Assembly (NCBI GenBank): GCA_018824085.1
Contig: JAHJHI010000040.1
Location: 62,001-126,000, forward strand
Direction of reading: 5' to 3'
Source: Gammaproteobacteria bacterium
GTDB taxonomy: Bacteria > Pseudomonadota > Gammaproteobacteria > Burkholderiales > Rhodocyclaceae
Length of the DNA: 64,000 nucleotides
The position numbers and the translations under genes are program-made. Below the pieces are notes generated by a model. That model did not search any database and was not told the origin of the DNA. It saw only the letters and a list, made by a program, of their open reading frames with translations. Shown here piece by piece: positions 54,756 through 63,536 of this stretch (positions within the stretch are counted from its first letter, which is position 1; each line of letters starts with the position of its first letter).

Positions 54756-54787
54756 GGCGGCCTGACGGCAAGCGCCGTCAGGCCGCC
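54756..54787. repeat. Strong hairpin overlapping a stop codon
   Basis: Perfect 14-base inverted repeat with a 4-base AAGC loop. The minus-strand stop codon of the upstream membrane-protein gene (54778-54780) lies inside it. There is no T-run, so it is more likely an RNA-stability or partial-termination element before torF copy 2. Confidence 0.6.
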
Positions 54788-55092
54788 CTGGTGCGGGCGA
54801 GCGCCATCGTGTGGCGATAGCGCGCCCACACGTAGGCGTCGATCACCGCCACTGCATAGATGAAGAAACCGCCGGCGTGACGCCCGACGAACGAATGCTC
54901 CGGCGTCGTCAGGTGGAAGGTCACGACGGCCAGACTGGCGCCGAAGAACAGCATGATCCACGCCCTTTGCATCATGCCGTTGAGCACCTGGCCCATGCCG
55001 GGCAGCAGCACGGCCACGGCAAGCACGATGAAGGGATGGAGCGGACGCCCTGCGGGCGCTTCGGAAGCCGATGAAGCGGTGGCCTGATTCAC
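54778..55092 (-). CDS. Small membrane protein, 104 residues
   Basis: Three hydrophobic segments (about 20-37, 42-58 and 72-90) make this a predicted inner-membrane protein. A PGMGQVLNGMMQRAW motif in the first loop is typical of small TM2-like or DUF-type proteins. Its ATG overlaps the stop of the upstream gene (ATGA). No family assigned. Its place behind an amine-cluster permease suggests a shared envelope function. Confidence 0.7.
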   Translation of the reverse strand: MNQATASSASEAPAGRPLHPFIVLAVAVLLPGMGQVLNGMMQRAWIMLFFGASLAVVTFHLTTPEHSFVGRHAGGFFIYAVAVIDAYVWARYRHTMALARTRAA

Positions 55093-55766
55093 TGGATGTT
55101 CTCCTTCGCAGAGGCTGAAAGTGCCGCCGACATGCGCAGCGCGGCATCGAGCACCGGCTGCAGGAAGTCGGCGGGCACGCGCGTGCTCTCGGGCAGCAGC
55201 GAGCGCAGCACCATGTAGTGCGCGCGCTGCACGCCACCCAGTCGCACCATCAGGCGCACGCCGCGCGGTGACACCGTCATTTCCTTGAACACGGGCTCGT
55301 CGACCAGTGCGCCGGCCGCTTCGCGCAACGCGCCCAGCGGCGGACGCCAGCCCGCCGGACTGACTTTGGCGAGATGGTGAACGGGCCAGCCGTCGGGCAT
55401 GTCGATGCGCTCATCCAGCTGTGCACTGGCCGAATAGAACTCGATGTTCTCCGGCCGCACGAGCAGGTCGAACACACCGCCCACCGCCTGTGCCTCGCGC
55501 AGCGTGACCGACAGCCACAGCGAGGGCACCTTGCGGTAGCCAACGTGGTCGAGCATCGGCTGCAGCTCGAACCGCGCCCCGCGGTAACGCCCGGTCAGCG
55601 CCGGGTAGTCACCGCCCGACGAAAGCACGCGCTGCCCTTCGAACAGCGTCGCGCACTCGTCGAACACGGCCGCGCGCTCAAGGCTGAACCGGCGCTGCGT
55701 GCGGCTTTGCCAGAACCACAGCGCCGCACACGCGAGTACCGCCAGCACGATGGCTTCGGGTCGCAT
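55089..55766 (-). CDS. Membrane-anchored protein of unknown function
   Basis: 225 residues: one N-terminal hydrophobic helix (about 4-18) then a soluble alpha/beta domain. Motifs seen are YPALTGRYRGARFELQPM, LWLSVTLREAQ and MLVRLGG-type strands. No signal cleavage site, so it is anchored by the helix and faces one side of the inner membrane. Overlaps the permease stop by one base and the next gene by 4. No family recognised. Confidence 0.7.
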   Translation of the reverse strand: MRPEAIVLAVLACAALWFWQSRTQRRFSLERAAVFDECATLFEGQRVLSSGGDYPALTGRYRGARFELQPMLDHVGYRKVPSLWLSVTLREAQAVGGVFDLLVRPENIEFYSASAQLDERIDMPDGWPVHHLAKVSPAGWRPPLGALREAAGALVDEPVFKEMTVSPRGVRLMVRLGGVQRAHYMVLRSLLPESTRVPADFLQPVLDAALRMSAALSASAKENIQ

Positions 55767-57157
55767 CAATAGCCCTTGGGACGCGGCCACGGCATCGTGA
55801 ATTGCTCACCCCGTTTCACATAGGGGTAGCGACGCACGACGAACCACAGGGACGCCAGGATGTAGAAGGCCATGATGGACAGCAGCGACGTACCGTAGCC
55901 GAGATAGGTGGCGAAGTAGGTCGCCGAGCACAGCAGTCCGAGCACGATGGCCGGCAGCGGATGGTACGGATGCACGTAGCCGCGTTCGATCGAGCCCAGC
56001 GGCCACAGCCGGCGGAAACGCACGATGTTGAAGGACATGAAGGTGTAACCCAGCAGGCCCGACAGGATGGAGAAGGTGATCACCTGGTCGAGCAGGCCGG
56101 TGAAGGCGAACGACACCGCGATCGGGATCAGGAACAGGATGGAGCGGTACGGCGTGCGGTAGCGCGGATGCACGGCACCGAACCACTGCGGCATGTAACG
56201 GTCACGCGCCATCGAGAACCAGGCACGCGAGGCGTCGTTGATGCAGCCGTTGGCCGACGCGATGGCGGCGAACATGGTGCCGATGAACAGCGTCACTTCG
56301 AGCTGTACGCTGCCGGTGAGGCGCGCGGCGTCGTACAGCGGCGTCGTGGCCTGGCCGAGGTATTCCCACGGAATGAGGCCGGTACACATGTACCAGGTGA
56401 GCGATGCCGCCACCAGCAGCGTGATCATGCCGCCCATGGTGCCGAGCGGAATCGAACGCCCGGCGGACCGCACTTCCTCCGCCGCCTGGCACGTCCCCTC
56501 GATGCCGAGGTAGTACCACATGCCGAACTGCAGCGACGCCAGCACGCCGATCCAGCCATAGGGCAGATCGGTCAGCAATTCGCTGTGCCGCAGCAGGCTC
56601 TCGCCGCCGCCGACGCCCGCGGTGCTGAAGAACAGCACGAGGATGGCGATCACCGCGAACGCCGTGATGACGAAGTTCACAGTCAGCGTCATGAACACGC
56701 CGCGGTAGTTCAGCCAGGCCAGGAAGGCGATGGTGAGCACCACGAACGGCCTTGGATCGAGCTCCGCGCCGTACTGCGCCGCCACCGCCTTCAGCAGGTC
56801 ACCGACGACCAGTGCGTCGGCCGCCTCCAGCATGGTGTAGGCCATCACCAGATACAGGCCCACGTTGAACGCCATCAGGGGGCCGATGATGTGCTTGGCC
56901 TGCGTGTATTGCCCGCCCGCGGCGGCGACCGTCGACGTCACTTCCGAGTCGATCATCGCGACACAGGTATAGAGCAGGCCGATCACCCAGCATGCGATCA
57001 GCGCGCCGTAGGCGCCGCCTTTCGCGACCGAGAAATTCCACCCCATGTACTCACCCACCAGCACGATGCCCACACCCAGCGCCCACACGTGGACCGGGCC
57101 AAGCACCTTGAGCAGGGCGATTTTTTCAGGCTTGCCCGCCTCAGTTGCAGTTGTCAT
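55766..57157 (-). CDS. APC-family amino-acid/amine permease
   Basis: 463-residue inner-membrane transporter with 12 predicted helices. The N-terminal helix has GVGIVLVGEYMGWNF, and the mid-region YLGIEGTCQAAEEVRSAGRSIP is typical of the ethanolamine-permease branch of the APC superfamily. Start ATG 57157 has an AAGGAG ribosome-binding site 7 bases upstream. It follows the three small membrane proteins and precedes two more, all on the N-methylglutamate strand. Uptake of an amine, methylamine-derived amide or glutamate is inferred from context. Confidence 0.88.
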   Translation of the reverse strand: MTTATEAGKPEKIALLKVLGPVHVWALGVGIVLVGEYMGWNFSVAKGGAYGALIACWVIGLLYTCVAMIDSEVTSTVAAAGGQYTQAKHIIGPLMAFNVGLYLVMAYTMLEAADALVVGDLLKAVAAQYGAELDPRPFVVLTIAFLAWLNYRGVFMTLTVNFVITAFAVIAILVLFFSTAGVGGGESLLRHSELLTDLPYGWIGVLASLQFGMWYYLGIEGTCQAAEEVRSAGRSIPLGTMGGMITLLVAASLTWYMCTGLIPWEYLGQATTPLYDAARLTGSVQLEVTLFIGTMFAAIASANGCINDASRAWFSMARDRYMPQWFGAVHPRYRTPYRSILFLIPIAVSFAFTGLLDQVITFSILSGLLGYTFMSFNIVRFRRLWPLGSIERGYVHPYHPLPAIVLGLLCSATYFATYLGYGTSLLSIMAFYILASLWFVVRRYPYVKRGEQFTMPWPRPKGY

Positions 57158-57213
57158 CCCATTCTCCTTGTCCCCCCTTGCGCACATGGCGAAAGGGAGC
57201 ATCGATCAAGCAA

Positions 57214-57354
57214 TCACTCTTCGCCTTCGCGCGAGCTGAGCAGGAAGTCTTCGCCATAGGTCGTGCTGACGAAACGTGCGTCGACCAGCATCCAGCCGAC
57301 GAGAACGACGGAGATGCCCCAGGCGGCGTACTCCAGAACGGACCAGAAATCCAT
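57214..57354 (-). CDS. 46-residue small membrane protein
   Basis: Predicted single-pass protein, MDFWSVLEYAAW start, a hydrophobic helix (about 8-25), then a charged tail ending SREGEE. It starts 2 bases after the stop of the preceding gene on the same strand and ends 57 bases before the permease. Short enough to be missed by automatic callers. The tight spacing supports its reality. Confidence 0.6.
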   Translation of the reverse strand: MDFWSVLEYAAWGISVVLVGWMLVDARFVSTTYGEDFLLSSREGEE

Positions 57355-57356
57355 GA

Positions 57357-57755
57357 TCAAGCCTCCGTACGGCCGCGCGGACCGAAGCGCTCGTTGATGA
57401 CTTCGCGATACTCGCGGTCGGACACCTTCAGCATGAAGAAGAAGTAGGCGACGATGACCGCCACGGTAATGCCCAGCGACACCGGCTCGACTTCGTAGTG
57501 GAACTTCTTCGTCACGATGGGCTCGGCGGTCTCGGGCGTGTAGCCGAGCTTCTCCCACTGCGCCTGCATCGTTTCGTTCTGTTCCAGGGCCTGCCAGGTC
57601 GCCGCGGTGTCCGCAATGTCGGCTTCCGCCTCGGACGCGGTACCGCCGAGCACCAGCGGTGCCAGCAGACTCAGATACACCAGCACCAGCAGCACCATGC
57701 TGTCGATGAACTGGCCGAAGCCCTTCTGCACGGGCGGTTGATAGACCTTTGCCAT
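57357..57755 (-). CDS. Two-helix membrane protein, 132 residues
   Basis: Predicted inner-membrane protein with helices about 17-37 and 92-110, separated by a polar loop with acidic and glutamine residues. Both ends are charged. No family recognised. It sits between two other small membrane proteins that precede the permease, with gaps of 11 and 2 bases, so probably one transcription unit and perhaps one complex. Confidence 0.72.
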   Translation of the reverse strand: MAKVYQPPVQKGFGQFIDSMVLLVLVYLSLLAPLVLGGTASEAEADIADTAATWQALEQNETMQAQWEKLGYTPETAEPIVTKKFHYEVEPVSLGITVAVIVAYFFFMLKVSDREYREVINERFGPRGRTEA

Positions 57756-57766
57756 GTCTGCTCTCC

Positions 57767-58132
57767 TCAGCGGACGTCGACGTGCGCCGGACGCAATGCG
57801 GCCTGTTGCTGCCGTGCGCGGTGTTCGTCGAGGTGGTGGATGTCGATGCCGTAGATGTGGTCACGGTCCTCGCCGTAGTGACGCAGCATGGCGAAGACGG
57901 ACGCGCTGTTGAACAGCAGTACGAGTGCGCCCGCGATGGTCAGGACGATGCCGACCGGCGAGCCGAGGAATCCGTGCGGGACGGACAGGTAGACATAGCC
58001 AAGGGTGGCCCACAGCGCGACGAGCGCGCCCAGTGCCATCCATCGGTCGCGTGCATACATGCGCTTGATGCGCGGCAGCAGTGCGGCGTGCGGCGTGTGC
58101 TTTTGCTGGCTTGTGCTCTTGCTAGGATCCAT
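57767..58132 (-). CDS. Two-helix membrane protein, 121 residues
   Basis: Predicted inner-membrane protein. A basic N-terminal 30 residues lead to helices about 32-51 and 57-77, then a histidine-rich cytoplasmic tail (HHLDEHRARQQ). An AGGAGGAGA-type ribosome-binding site is seen upstream of ATG. It is the first of the small-membrane-protein set after mgsC, separated from mgsC by 331 bases that may carry its own promoter. No family recognised. Confidence 0.72.
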   Translation of the reverse strand: MDPSKSTSQQKHTPHAALLPRIKRMYARDRWMALGALVALWATLGYVYLSVPHGFLGSPVGIVLTIAGALVLLFNSASVFAMLRHYGEDRDHIYGIDIHHLDEHRARQQQAALRPAHVDVR

Positions 58133-58463
58133 CGTTCTCTCCTCCTTATGGATGAAACGTTTTTTGATGGGATGAAACCGTCAGCAGCAGAGGTGTATTC
58201 GGGCTGTATGGGGGTGGTGGATCTCCTTGTGATGGCGGGCGCGCGACGTCGCACGGGCGGCGTCAGTGCACGCTTTGAGGGGTCGGAAAGTATGCGGGCG
58301 AAGCCGGGCCGGCGTACCGGACCACGGCATTCCCGCCGTTCGATCGGGCCGGAATCCGATAGCGCAAAGGCCCGGCGTGCCCGTCATGCGCCGCCCTTGC
58401 ACGTGCCGTCGCAAGGGTGTTCGCACGTCGAAGCAGCCAGGCCTTCACGCCGGGACTCCGCGA
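58133..58463. other. Gene-free gap between mgsC and the membrane-protein set
   Basis: 331 bases with no credible reading frame. It contains a CCCTTGC/GCAAGGG 7-base inverted repeat (58393-58416) and a CCGG-CGTA-CCGG palindrome, but no clear terminator T-run and no confident sigma-54 or sigma-70 site. A promoter for the downstream membrane-protein genes could be here. Confidence 0.4.
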
Positions 58464-59828
58464 TCAGAAGCCGTTGACTCCGGGCACCCAGTTCGTGCCG
58501 GCCAACGGGATGCGCGCCATCGCGGCGGCTTCCAGCGTCAGCGCGACCAGATCCTCGCGCTCCAGGTGATGCACGTTCTGCTTGCCGCAGGCGCGTGCGA
58601 TCGTCGTCAGCTCCATGTTCAGCGTCTTCAGGTAGTTCTTCAGGCGACGGGCGCCGACGTCAGGCTGCAGGCGCTGTTCGAGCACCGTATCCTGCGTCGT
58701 CACGCCGACCGGGCACTTGCCGGTATGGCAGTGGTGACAGAAGCCGGGCGCCGTGCCGAGTGCGTCGTAGCCTTCGATGGCGGACATGTGCTCGCCATTC
58801 TGGATGTAGGTTTCCGAGTTGCAGCCCAGCGCGTACAGCACGCCCTGACCGATGGCGACCGCGTCCGCACCCATGGCCAGTGCCTTGGCCACGTCGGCGC
58901 CGCTGCGGATGCCGCCGGACACGATGAGCTGCACCTGGCCCTTCATGTTCAGGTCTTCCAGCGCATCGACCGCCTGGCGAACAGCGGCCAGCGTCGGGAT
59001 GCCGATGTGTTCGATGTAGCAGGTCTGCGTGGCGGCGGTGCCGCCCTGCATGCCGTCAACCACGACCACGTCCGCGCCGGCATGCACCGCCAGCTTGACG
59101 TCGTTGAACGTGCGGGTGGCACCGACCTTCACGTAGATCGGCTTTTCCCAGTCGGTCAGCTCGCGCAGTTCCTGGATCTTGATCGCCAGATCGTCCGGGC
59201 CTGTCCAGTCCGGATGACGGCAGGCCGAGCGCTGGTCGACGCCCTGCGGCAGCGTGCGCATCTTGGCCACGCGCGGGTTCACCTTCTGGCCCAGCAGCAT
59301 GCCGCCGCCGCCCGGCTTGGCGCCCTGGCCGATCACCACTTCGATGGCGTCGGCACGACGCACGTCGTCCGGGTTGAAGCCGTAGCGCGACGGCAGGCAC
59401 TGATAGACCAGCGTCTTCGACGAATTGCGCTCTTCCGGCGTCATGCCGCCGTCGCCGGTCGTCGTCGTCGTGCCCATCGCGGTGGCCGCGCGGCCGAGCG
59501 ATTCCTTCACGTTGGCCGACAGCGCGCCGAAGCTCATGCCGGCGATCGTGATCGGGATGTCCAGCTCGAGCGGCTTCTTGGCGAAGCGGGTGCCGAGGAT
59601 GGTCTTGGTGACGCACTTCTCGCGATAGCCTTCGAGCGGGTAGCGCGACAGCGAGCCGGCCAGGAAAACGAGGTCGTCGAAATGCGGCAGCTTGCGCTTG
59701 GCGCCCATGCCGCGGATTTCATACAGTCCGTGCGCCGCAGCGTTCTGGATGTAGTCGATGACCGAGCGGTCGAAGCCCGCCGATTGCTCGAGGGACGGCC
59801 GCTTGAACGTAACAGGTTTGGTATCCAT
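58464..59828 (-). CDS. mgsC: N-methylglutamate synthase subunit C
   Basis: 454-residue protein matching the FMN-binding central domain of glutamate synthase large subunits. FMN-barrel motifs are present: TIAGMSFGALSANVKESL near residue 94, GQGAKPGGGGMLLGQKV, VKVGATRTFNDVKLA and DVVVVDGMQGGTAA. A cysteine set FCHHCHTGKCPVG sits in the C-terminal part for an iron-sulfur cluster. It catalyses transfer of methylamine-derived nitrogen to glutamate together with MgsA and MgsB. Gene order mgsA-B-C fits the methylotroph clusters. Confidence 0.93.
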   Translation of the reverse strand: MDTKPVTFKRPSLEQSAGFDRSVIDYIQNAAAHGLYEIRGMGAKRKLPHFDDLVFLAGSLSRYPLEGYREKCVTKTILGTRFAKKPLELDIPITIAGMSFGALSANVKESLGRAATAMGTTTTTGDGGMTPEERNSSKTLVYQCLPSRYGFNPDDVRRADAIEVVIGQGAKPGGGGMLLGQKVNPRVAKMRTLPQGVDQRSACRHPDWTGPDDLAIKIQELRELTDWEKPIYVKVGATRTFNDVKLAVHAGADVVVVDGMQGGTAATQTCYIEHIGIPTLAAVRQAVDALEDLNMKGQVQLIVSGGIRSGADVAKALAMGADAVAIGQGVLYALGCNSETYIQNGEHMSAIEGYDALGTAPGFCHHCHTGKCPVGVTTQDTVLEQRLQPDVGARRLKNYLKTLNMELTTIARACGKQNVHHLEREDLVALTLEAAAMARIPLAGTNWVPGVNGF

Positions 59829-59861
59829 GGTGTGTCCTCCGTAGAGTCCGCGCTCGCGGGC

Positions 59862-60551
59862 TCAATACTCTTGGTTGGCGTCGGCGTTCCAGTGGTACAG
59901 GGAACGCGCGGAGGCGATGCGCTTGAACGATTTCGGGTCGTGGTCGAGCCCGGCTTTCGACAGCAGTTCGGCAAGCGCGCTGTAGTCGGCGTCGGTCATG
60001 TCCTCGAACTGCGCGTCGGCGCCGAGCGACTTGGCTTCGCCGCGCAGGTAGATGACCGCTTCGTAGAGCGAGTCGCCCAGTGCGTCGCCGGCGTTGCCGC
60101 AGATCACCATGCGGCCGGCCTGCGCCATGAAGCCGGAGAAGCTGCCGACGCTGCCGCCGACGACGATGTCTCCGCCCTTGAGCGAGATGCCGCAACGCAG
60201 GCCGGCGTCACCGTCGATCACCAGCAGGCCGCCGTGCGCGGTGGCGCCGGCGCCGTTGGAGGCGAATCCCTTCACATGCACGGTGCCGCTCATCATGTTT
60301 TCCGCGACGCCGGTACCGGCGCTGCCATGGATGACGACGCGCGCATGCTTGTTCATGCCACCGGCGTAGTAGCCGGCATGACCCTGCACGTCCACCGTGA
60401 CCGGCTGGTTCAGGCCGACCGCGATGTTGTGCGCGCCGTCCGGGTTGAGCACGGTCACGTGGCGCGTGTCGTCAGCCGACAGCTCCGTGTGCAGGAAACG
60501 ATTCATGTCGCTCAGCGAGCTGCTGGCGAGATCGAAGCTCAGGCGTTCCAT
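59862..60551 (-). CDS. mgsB: N-methylglutamate synthase subunit B
   Basis: 229-residue protein with the GXGXG beta-helix of the glutamate synthase C-terminal domain: repeated GNAGDALG, GGSVGSFSG and GDAGLRCG-type turns. It corresponds to the GlxC-like subunit of N-methylglutamate synthase and couples the amidotransferase and synthase sites. Overlaps mgsA by 13 bases. Not a stand-alone glutamate synthase, since the synthase domain is on the separate mgsC. Confidence 0.92.
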   Translation of the reverse strand: MERLSFDLASSSLSDMNRFLHTELSADDTRHVTVLNPDGAHNIAVGLNQPVTVDVQGHAGYYAGGMNKHARVVIHGSAGTGVAENMMSGTVHVKGFASNGAGATAHGGLLVIDGDAGLRCGISLKGGDIVVGGSVGSFSGFMAQAGRMVICGNAGDALGDSLYEAVIYLRGEAKSLGADAQFEDMTDADYSALAELLSKAGLDHDPKSFKRIASARSLYHWNADANQEY

Positions 60552-61447
60552 ACATACATCTCCTCAGGCGCGGGTTCGAACACCTTGGCGTTCTTGATGT
60601 CGGGCAGGTGGGCCAGCGAACGGAACTCGGACGCGATCGCGACGTAGTCGTCGTTCTCGGCCACGACTGCGGGTTTGCAGGCAAACGGGTCGCGGATCAG
60701 CGCAAGCTTGTCCGGCGTGCCCATCAGGAAGGTGAAGAAGCCGTCGAGTTCTTCGAAACCGGCCTGCAGCGCGGTTTCGAGATCGTCGCCTTCACGCAGG
60801 CGCCACTCGAGGAAACGGCACGCGGCTTCGGTGTCGTTGTCCGTGTCGAAGTGGATGCCATGCGGTTGCAGCATGCGGCGGATGCCGTTCGGGTTCGACA
60901 GCGATCCGTTGTGCACCAGACAGAAGTCCTCGCCCGCCGTGAAGGGGTGGGCACGGTCCGGCGTCACGGCGGACTCGGTTGCCATGCGCGTGTGACCGAC
61001 CAGGTGCGAGCCCTTGATCGACGCGAAGTCGTAGCGGTCCGCCACCTGCGCCGGCGTGCCGATGTCCTTGTACAGGTCGATGGTGCGACCGGTGCTCAGG
61101 ATGTGCAGCAGCGGGTGATGCTCGCGCAGCCAGCGCTTGACCATCTCCGGTGCGGCGCGAAAGGCGAGCACGGCATGGTTGTGCTTGATGTCGATCTTCG
61201 CATCGACATCAAGGTGTGCCTTCAGGCCGTGCGTCAGGCCGTGCCAGTTGAAATCGGCACCGTCTTCCGTCAGTCCCGAATACAGGCTGAGCTTTCGCTC
61301 GCCCTCGGACAGCGGATCAGCGAACACCGCCAGCCCGGCGGAGTCGGGACCCCGCTCGGTCATGCCGATGAGCATGGGCACCATCAGCTCGCCCAGGCGC
61401 TCCTTCAATGCCGGTGTCTTGACCAGCAAACCCACGATTCCACACAT
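60539..61447 (-). CDS. mgsA: N-methylglutamate synthase subunit A
   Basis: 302-residue class II glutamine-amidotransferase fold protein. The catalytic N-terminal cysteine is C2 (MCGIVGLL start), supported by the AFRAAPEMVKR and VGHTRMATESAVTPDRAHPF motifs and the LVHNGSLSNPNGIRR loop. It is equivalent to the GlxB-type subunit and feeds nitrogen or the gamma-glutamylmethylamide amine to the synthase. The ATG follows a GGAGAAAT ribosome-binding site. It overlaps mgsB. Confidence 0.94.
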   Translation of the reverse strand: MCGIVGLLVKTPALKERLGELMVPMLIGMTERGPDSAGLAVFADPLSEGERKLSLYSGLTEDGADFNWHGLTHGLKAHLDVDAKIDIKHNHAVLAFRAAPEMVKRWLREHHPLLHILSTGRTIDLYKDIGTPAQVADRYDFASIKGSHLVGHTRMATESAVTPDRAHPFTAGEDFCLVHNGSLSNPNGIRRMLQPHGIHFDTDNDTEAACRFLEWRLREGDDLETALQAGFEELDGFFTFLMGTPDKLALIRDPFACKPAVVAENDDYVAIASEFRSLAHLPDIKNAKVFEPAPEEMYVWNA

Positions 61448-61466
61448 AAGATTTCTCCGGGGAAAA

Positions 61467-62798
61467 TCAGAAGAACTCGAGATAGCTGGCCACTTCCCAA
61501 TCCGAGACGTGGCGCATGTACTCGACCCACTCCATATGCTTGAGGCGCAGGAATTCATCGACGACGGGACCCAGCGCAGCGCGGATCACTTCGTCTTTTT
61601 CCAGTGCGACCAGCGCCTCATGCAGGTTCTGCGGCAGCACGCCGATGCCGGCGGCATCCAGTTGCGCCTGGCTGTATTCGTACAGGTTTTCGTTTTGCGG
61701 TGCGCCGGGATCCAGCTCGTTGTTCACGCCGTCCATGCCGGCGGCAATCACCGCTGCGGTGGCGAGATAGGCATTGCACGACGCATCCGGCAGGCGCAGT
61801 TCCAGACGGCCGCCCGGGCTGCGGATCATCGTCGAGCGGTTGTTGCCGCCGTAGCAGATGTAGGCCGGTGCCCAGGTGGCGCCGGTGAGCGAACGCCCGA
61901 CGACGAGGCGCTTGTACGAATTGATGGTGGGGCAGCACAGCGCAGCGAGCGCCGGCGCGTGCTTGAGCAGGCCGGCCGCGAAGTGGTAGGCCAGCTTCGA
62001 CAGTTGCAGGCCGTTCTTGTCGGACTCGTCCTCGAACAGGTTGCGCTTGCCGTCGCCGATGCTCATGTGCATGTGCAGGCCGTTGCCGGGGCGGTTCGAG
62101 AACGGCTTCGGCATGAACGAGCAGATCAGGCCCAGGTCGGCGGCGATCTCGGCGGCACCCATCTTGAAGAAGGTGAAGTGGTCGCAGGAGGTGAGCGCGT
62201 CGGTGTAGGTGTAGTTGATCTCGAACTGGCCGTTCGCGTCTTCGTGGTCGATCTGGTAGACGTCGATGCCGACGGCGCGCAGCGACTCGGACAGGCGTTC
62301 GAGGAAGACGCGGGCGCGCGACAGGCCCTTGTAGTCGTAACAGGGCTTGGCCAGCGTGTCGCCCGGATCGCACGGCGTGAGCTTGCCTTCGACCGTCTTC
62401 TTCAGCAGCGAGAACTCCGGCTCCATGCCGGTGTAGAACGTCCAGCCGCGTGCGGTGATCTGCTCGAGCTGCTTCTTCAGCACGACGCGCGTGTCGTACT
62501 CATGCGGCTTGCCGTGCGTGTGGCCGTCGCAGGCGATGCGGGCGTAGCCCGGCTGCCAGGGCACGGCCGACAGGGTCTTCGCGTCACCCACTGCCATGTA
62601 GTCGGCGTCGACATTGGGCTGCATGCCCATGCCCCAGATCGCGAAACCGGCAAAGCCAGCCCCTGCGCCCACCACCGTGTCATAGTGTTCTGCAGGTACG
62701 GACTTTGTTTTGGCGGAACCGTGGATATCCACGAATTGAGCCAGGATGTACTTGATTTCGTTCTCTTTCAGAAACTGCTTTGCTTCGCTGGGTGACAT
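61467..62798 (-). CDS. gmaS: Gamma-glutamylmethylamide synthetase
   Basis: 443-residue enzyme of the glutamine synthetase superfamily (glutamate-methylamine ligase), which joins methylamine to glutamate with ATP. The N-terminal GS fold has [17 protein letters not shown] and MEPEFSLL; the ATP-binding [18 protein letters not shown] and [23 protein letters not shown] signatures follow. It is of type III/GlnT length rather than GlnA. It lies between mgdD and mgsA, the typical cluster, so the methylamine role is well supported over plain glutamine synthetase. Confidence 0.95.
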   Translation of the reverse strand: MSPSEAKQFLKENEIKYILAQFVDIHGSAKTKSVPAEHYDTVVGAGAGFAGFAIWGMGMQPNVDADYMAVGDAKTLSAVPWQPGYARIACDGHTHGKPHEYDTRVVLKKQLEQITARGWTFYTGMEPEFSLLKKTVEGKLTPCDPGDTLAKPCYDYKGLSRARVFLERLSESLRAVGIDVYQIDHEDANGQFEINYTYTDALTSCDHFTFFKMGAAEIAADLGLICSFMPKPFSNRPGNGLHMHMSIGDGKRNLFEDESDKNGLQLSKLAYHFAAGLLKHAPALAALCCPTINSYKRLVVGRSLTGATWAPAYICYGGNNRSTMIRSPGGRLELRLPDASCNAYLATAAVIAAGMDGVNNELDPGAPQNENLYEYSQAQLDAAGIGVLPQNLHEALVALEKDEVIRAALGPVVDEFLRLKHMEWVEYMRHVSDWEVASYLEFF

Positions 62799-62873
62799 CG
62801 CATTTCCCTCCCTGTACGTTCGGCTCGAATCAGATAGTTACGCGCCCGTTTGCCGGGCACATTCCATTATTTT

Positions 62874-63536
62874 TTACTGTGCCAGCCGGCCCAATGCTTC
62901 CAGGCCGACCGCACCTCCTCCCAGATCCGAAGCCACTTCGACAAGGGTGGCCCACAGATAACCGCCGTACGTACCGTCGCACCACACACGGTAGTAAGGT
63001 CCGGACGGGTCATCGATCGCGACCACGGTCACGCCGACGCCCACCATTGAAGTCATCACCAGCGGCTGCTCCGGCAGCACGAGACTGGAAAAATCAAACG
63101 CACAGCTCTGGCGGAACAGTTCGATCGCCCGTTCGCCTGTCACCACGAGTGCGGCGTCGAAGCGCGGCACCGGATAGACGCCGGCGCCCGGCGTCTGTGC
63201 ATGCATCTGCGCGGTGCGCGTACCGCCGGCCGCGTCCTCGACCATGAATTCGGTGCGCCCCATGCGGGCAACCAGCGTGCCGCACGCCATGCGCAGGAAG
63301 CTGTTCGGACGCTCCGGCGTCGCGATGCCCAGTTCGGCCAGCGCGGCGGCCGCACCCGGCCCCTTGACGCCGGCACGGCGGCGGAAGCTCACGTCGCCGA
63401 TGCCGGCCAGCGCAAGCTTTGCACCATCCGCTGAACCGAAGGAGGCCGGCGTCTGCATCGCATCCACGTGGCTCCATTTCGGGCCCAGGGGCGCCTGCAC
63501 GTCGAACAGCGGGCTGATACGGATCGGGGCGTTCAT
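62874..63536 (-). CDS. mgdD: N-methylglutamate dehydrogenase gamma-like subunit
   Basis: 220-residue protein of the sarcosine oxidase gamma (SoxG) family. It shows the FGSADGAKLALAGIGDVSFRRRAGVKG N-terminal signature and an ALVVTGERAIELF motif. It is part of the heterotetrameric MgdABCD enzyme, which oxidises N-methylglutamate to glutamate and formaldehyde. The start overlaps the mgdC stop (ATGA) and its stop lies 75 bases before gmaS. Confidence 0.92.
   Translation of the reverse strand: MNAPIRISPLFDVQAPLGPKWSHVDAMQTPASFGSADGAKLALAGIGDVSFRRRAGVKGPGAAAALAELGIATPERPNSFLRMACGTLVARMGRTEFMVEDAAGGTRTAQMHAQTPGAGVYPVPRFDAALVVTGERAIELFRQSCAFDFSSLVLPEQPLVMTSMVGVGVTVVAIDDPSGPYYRVWCDGTYGGYLWATLVEVASDLGGGAVGLEALGRLAQ

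Noticed and set aside
54608-55237. Minus-strand frame overlapping the 104- and 225-residue membrane genes
   Set aside because: Out of frame with both, Cys/Arg-rich translation, no ribosome-binding site; a shadow.
58266-62795. Plus-strand frames opposite mgsC, mgsB and gmaS
   Set aside because: Shadows of enzymes with clear catalytic motifs on the other strand.
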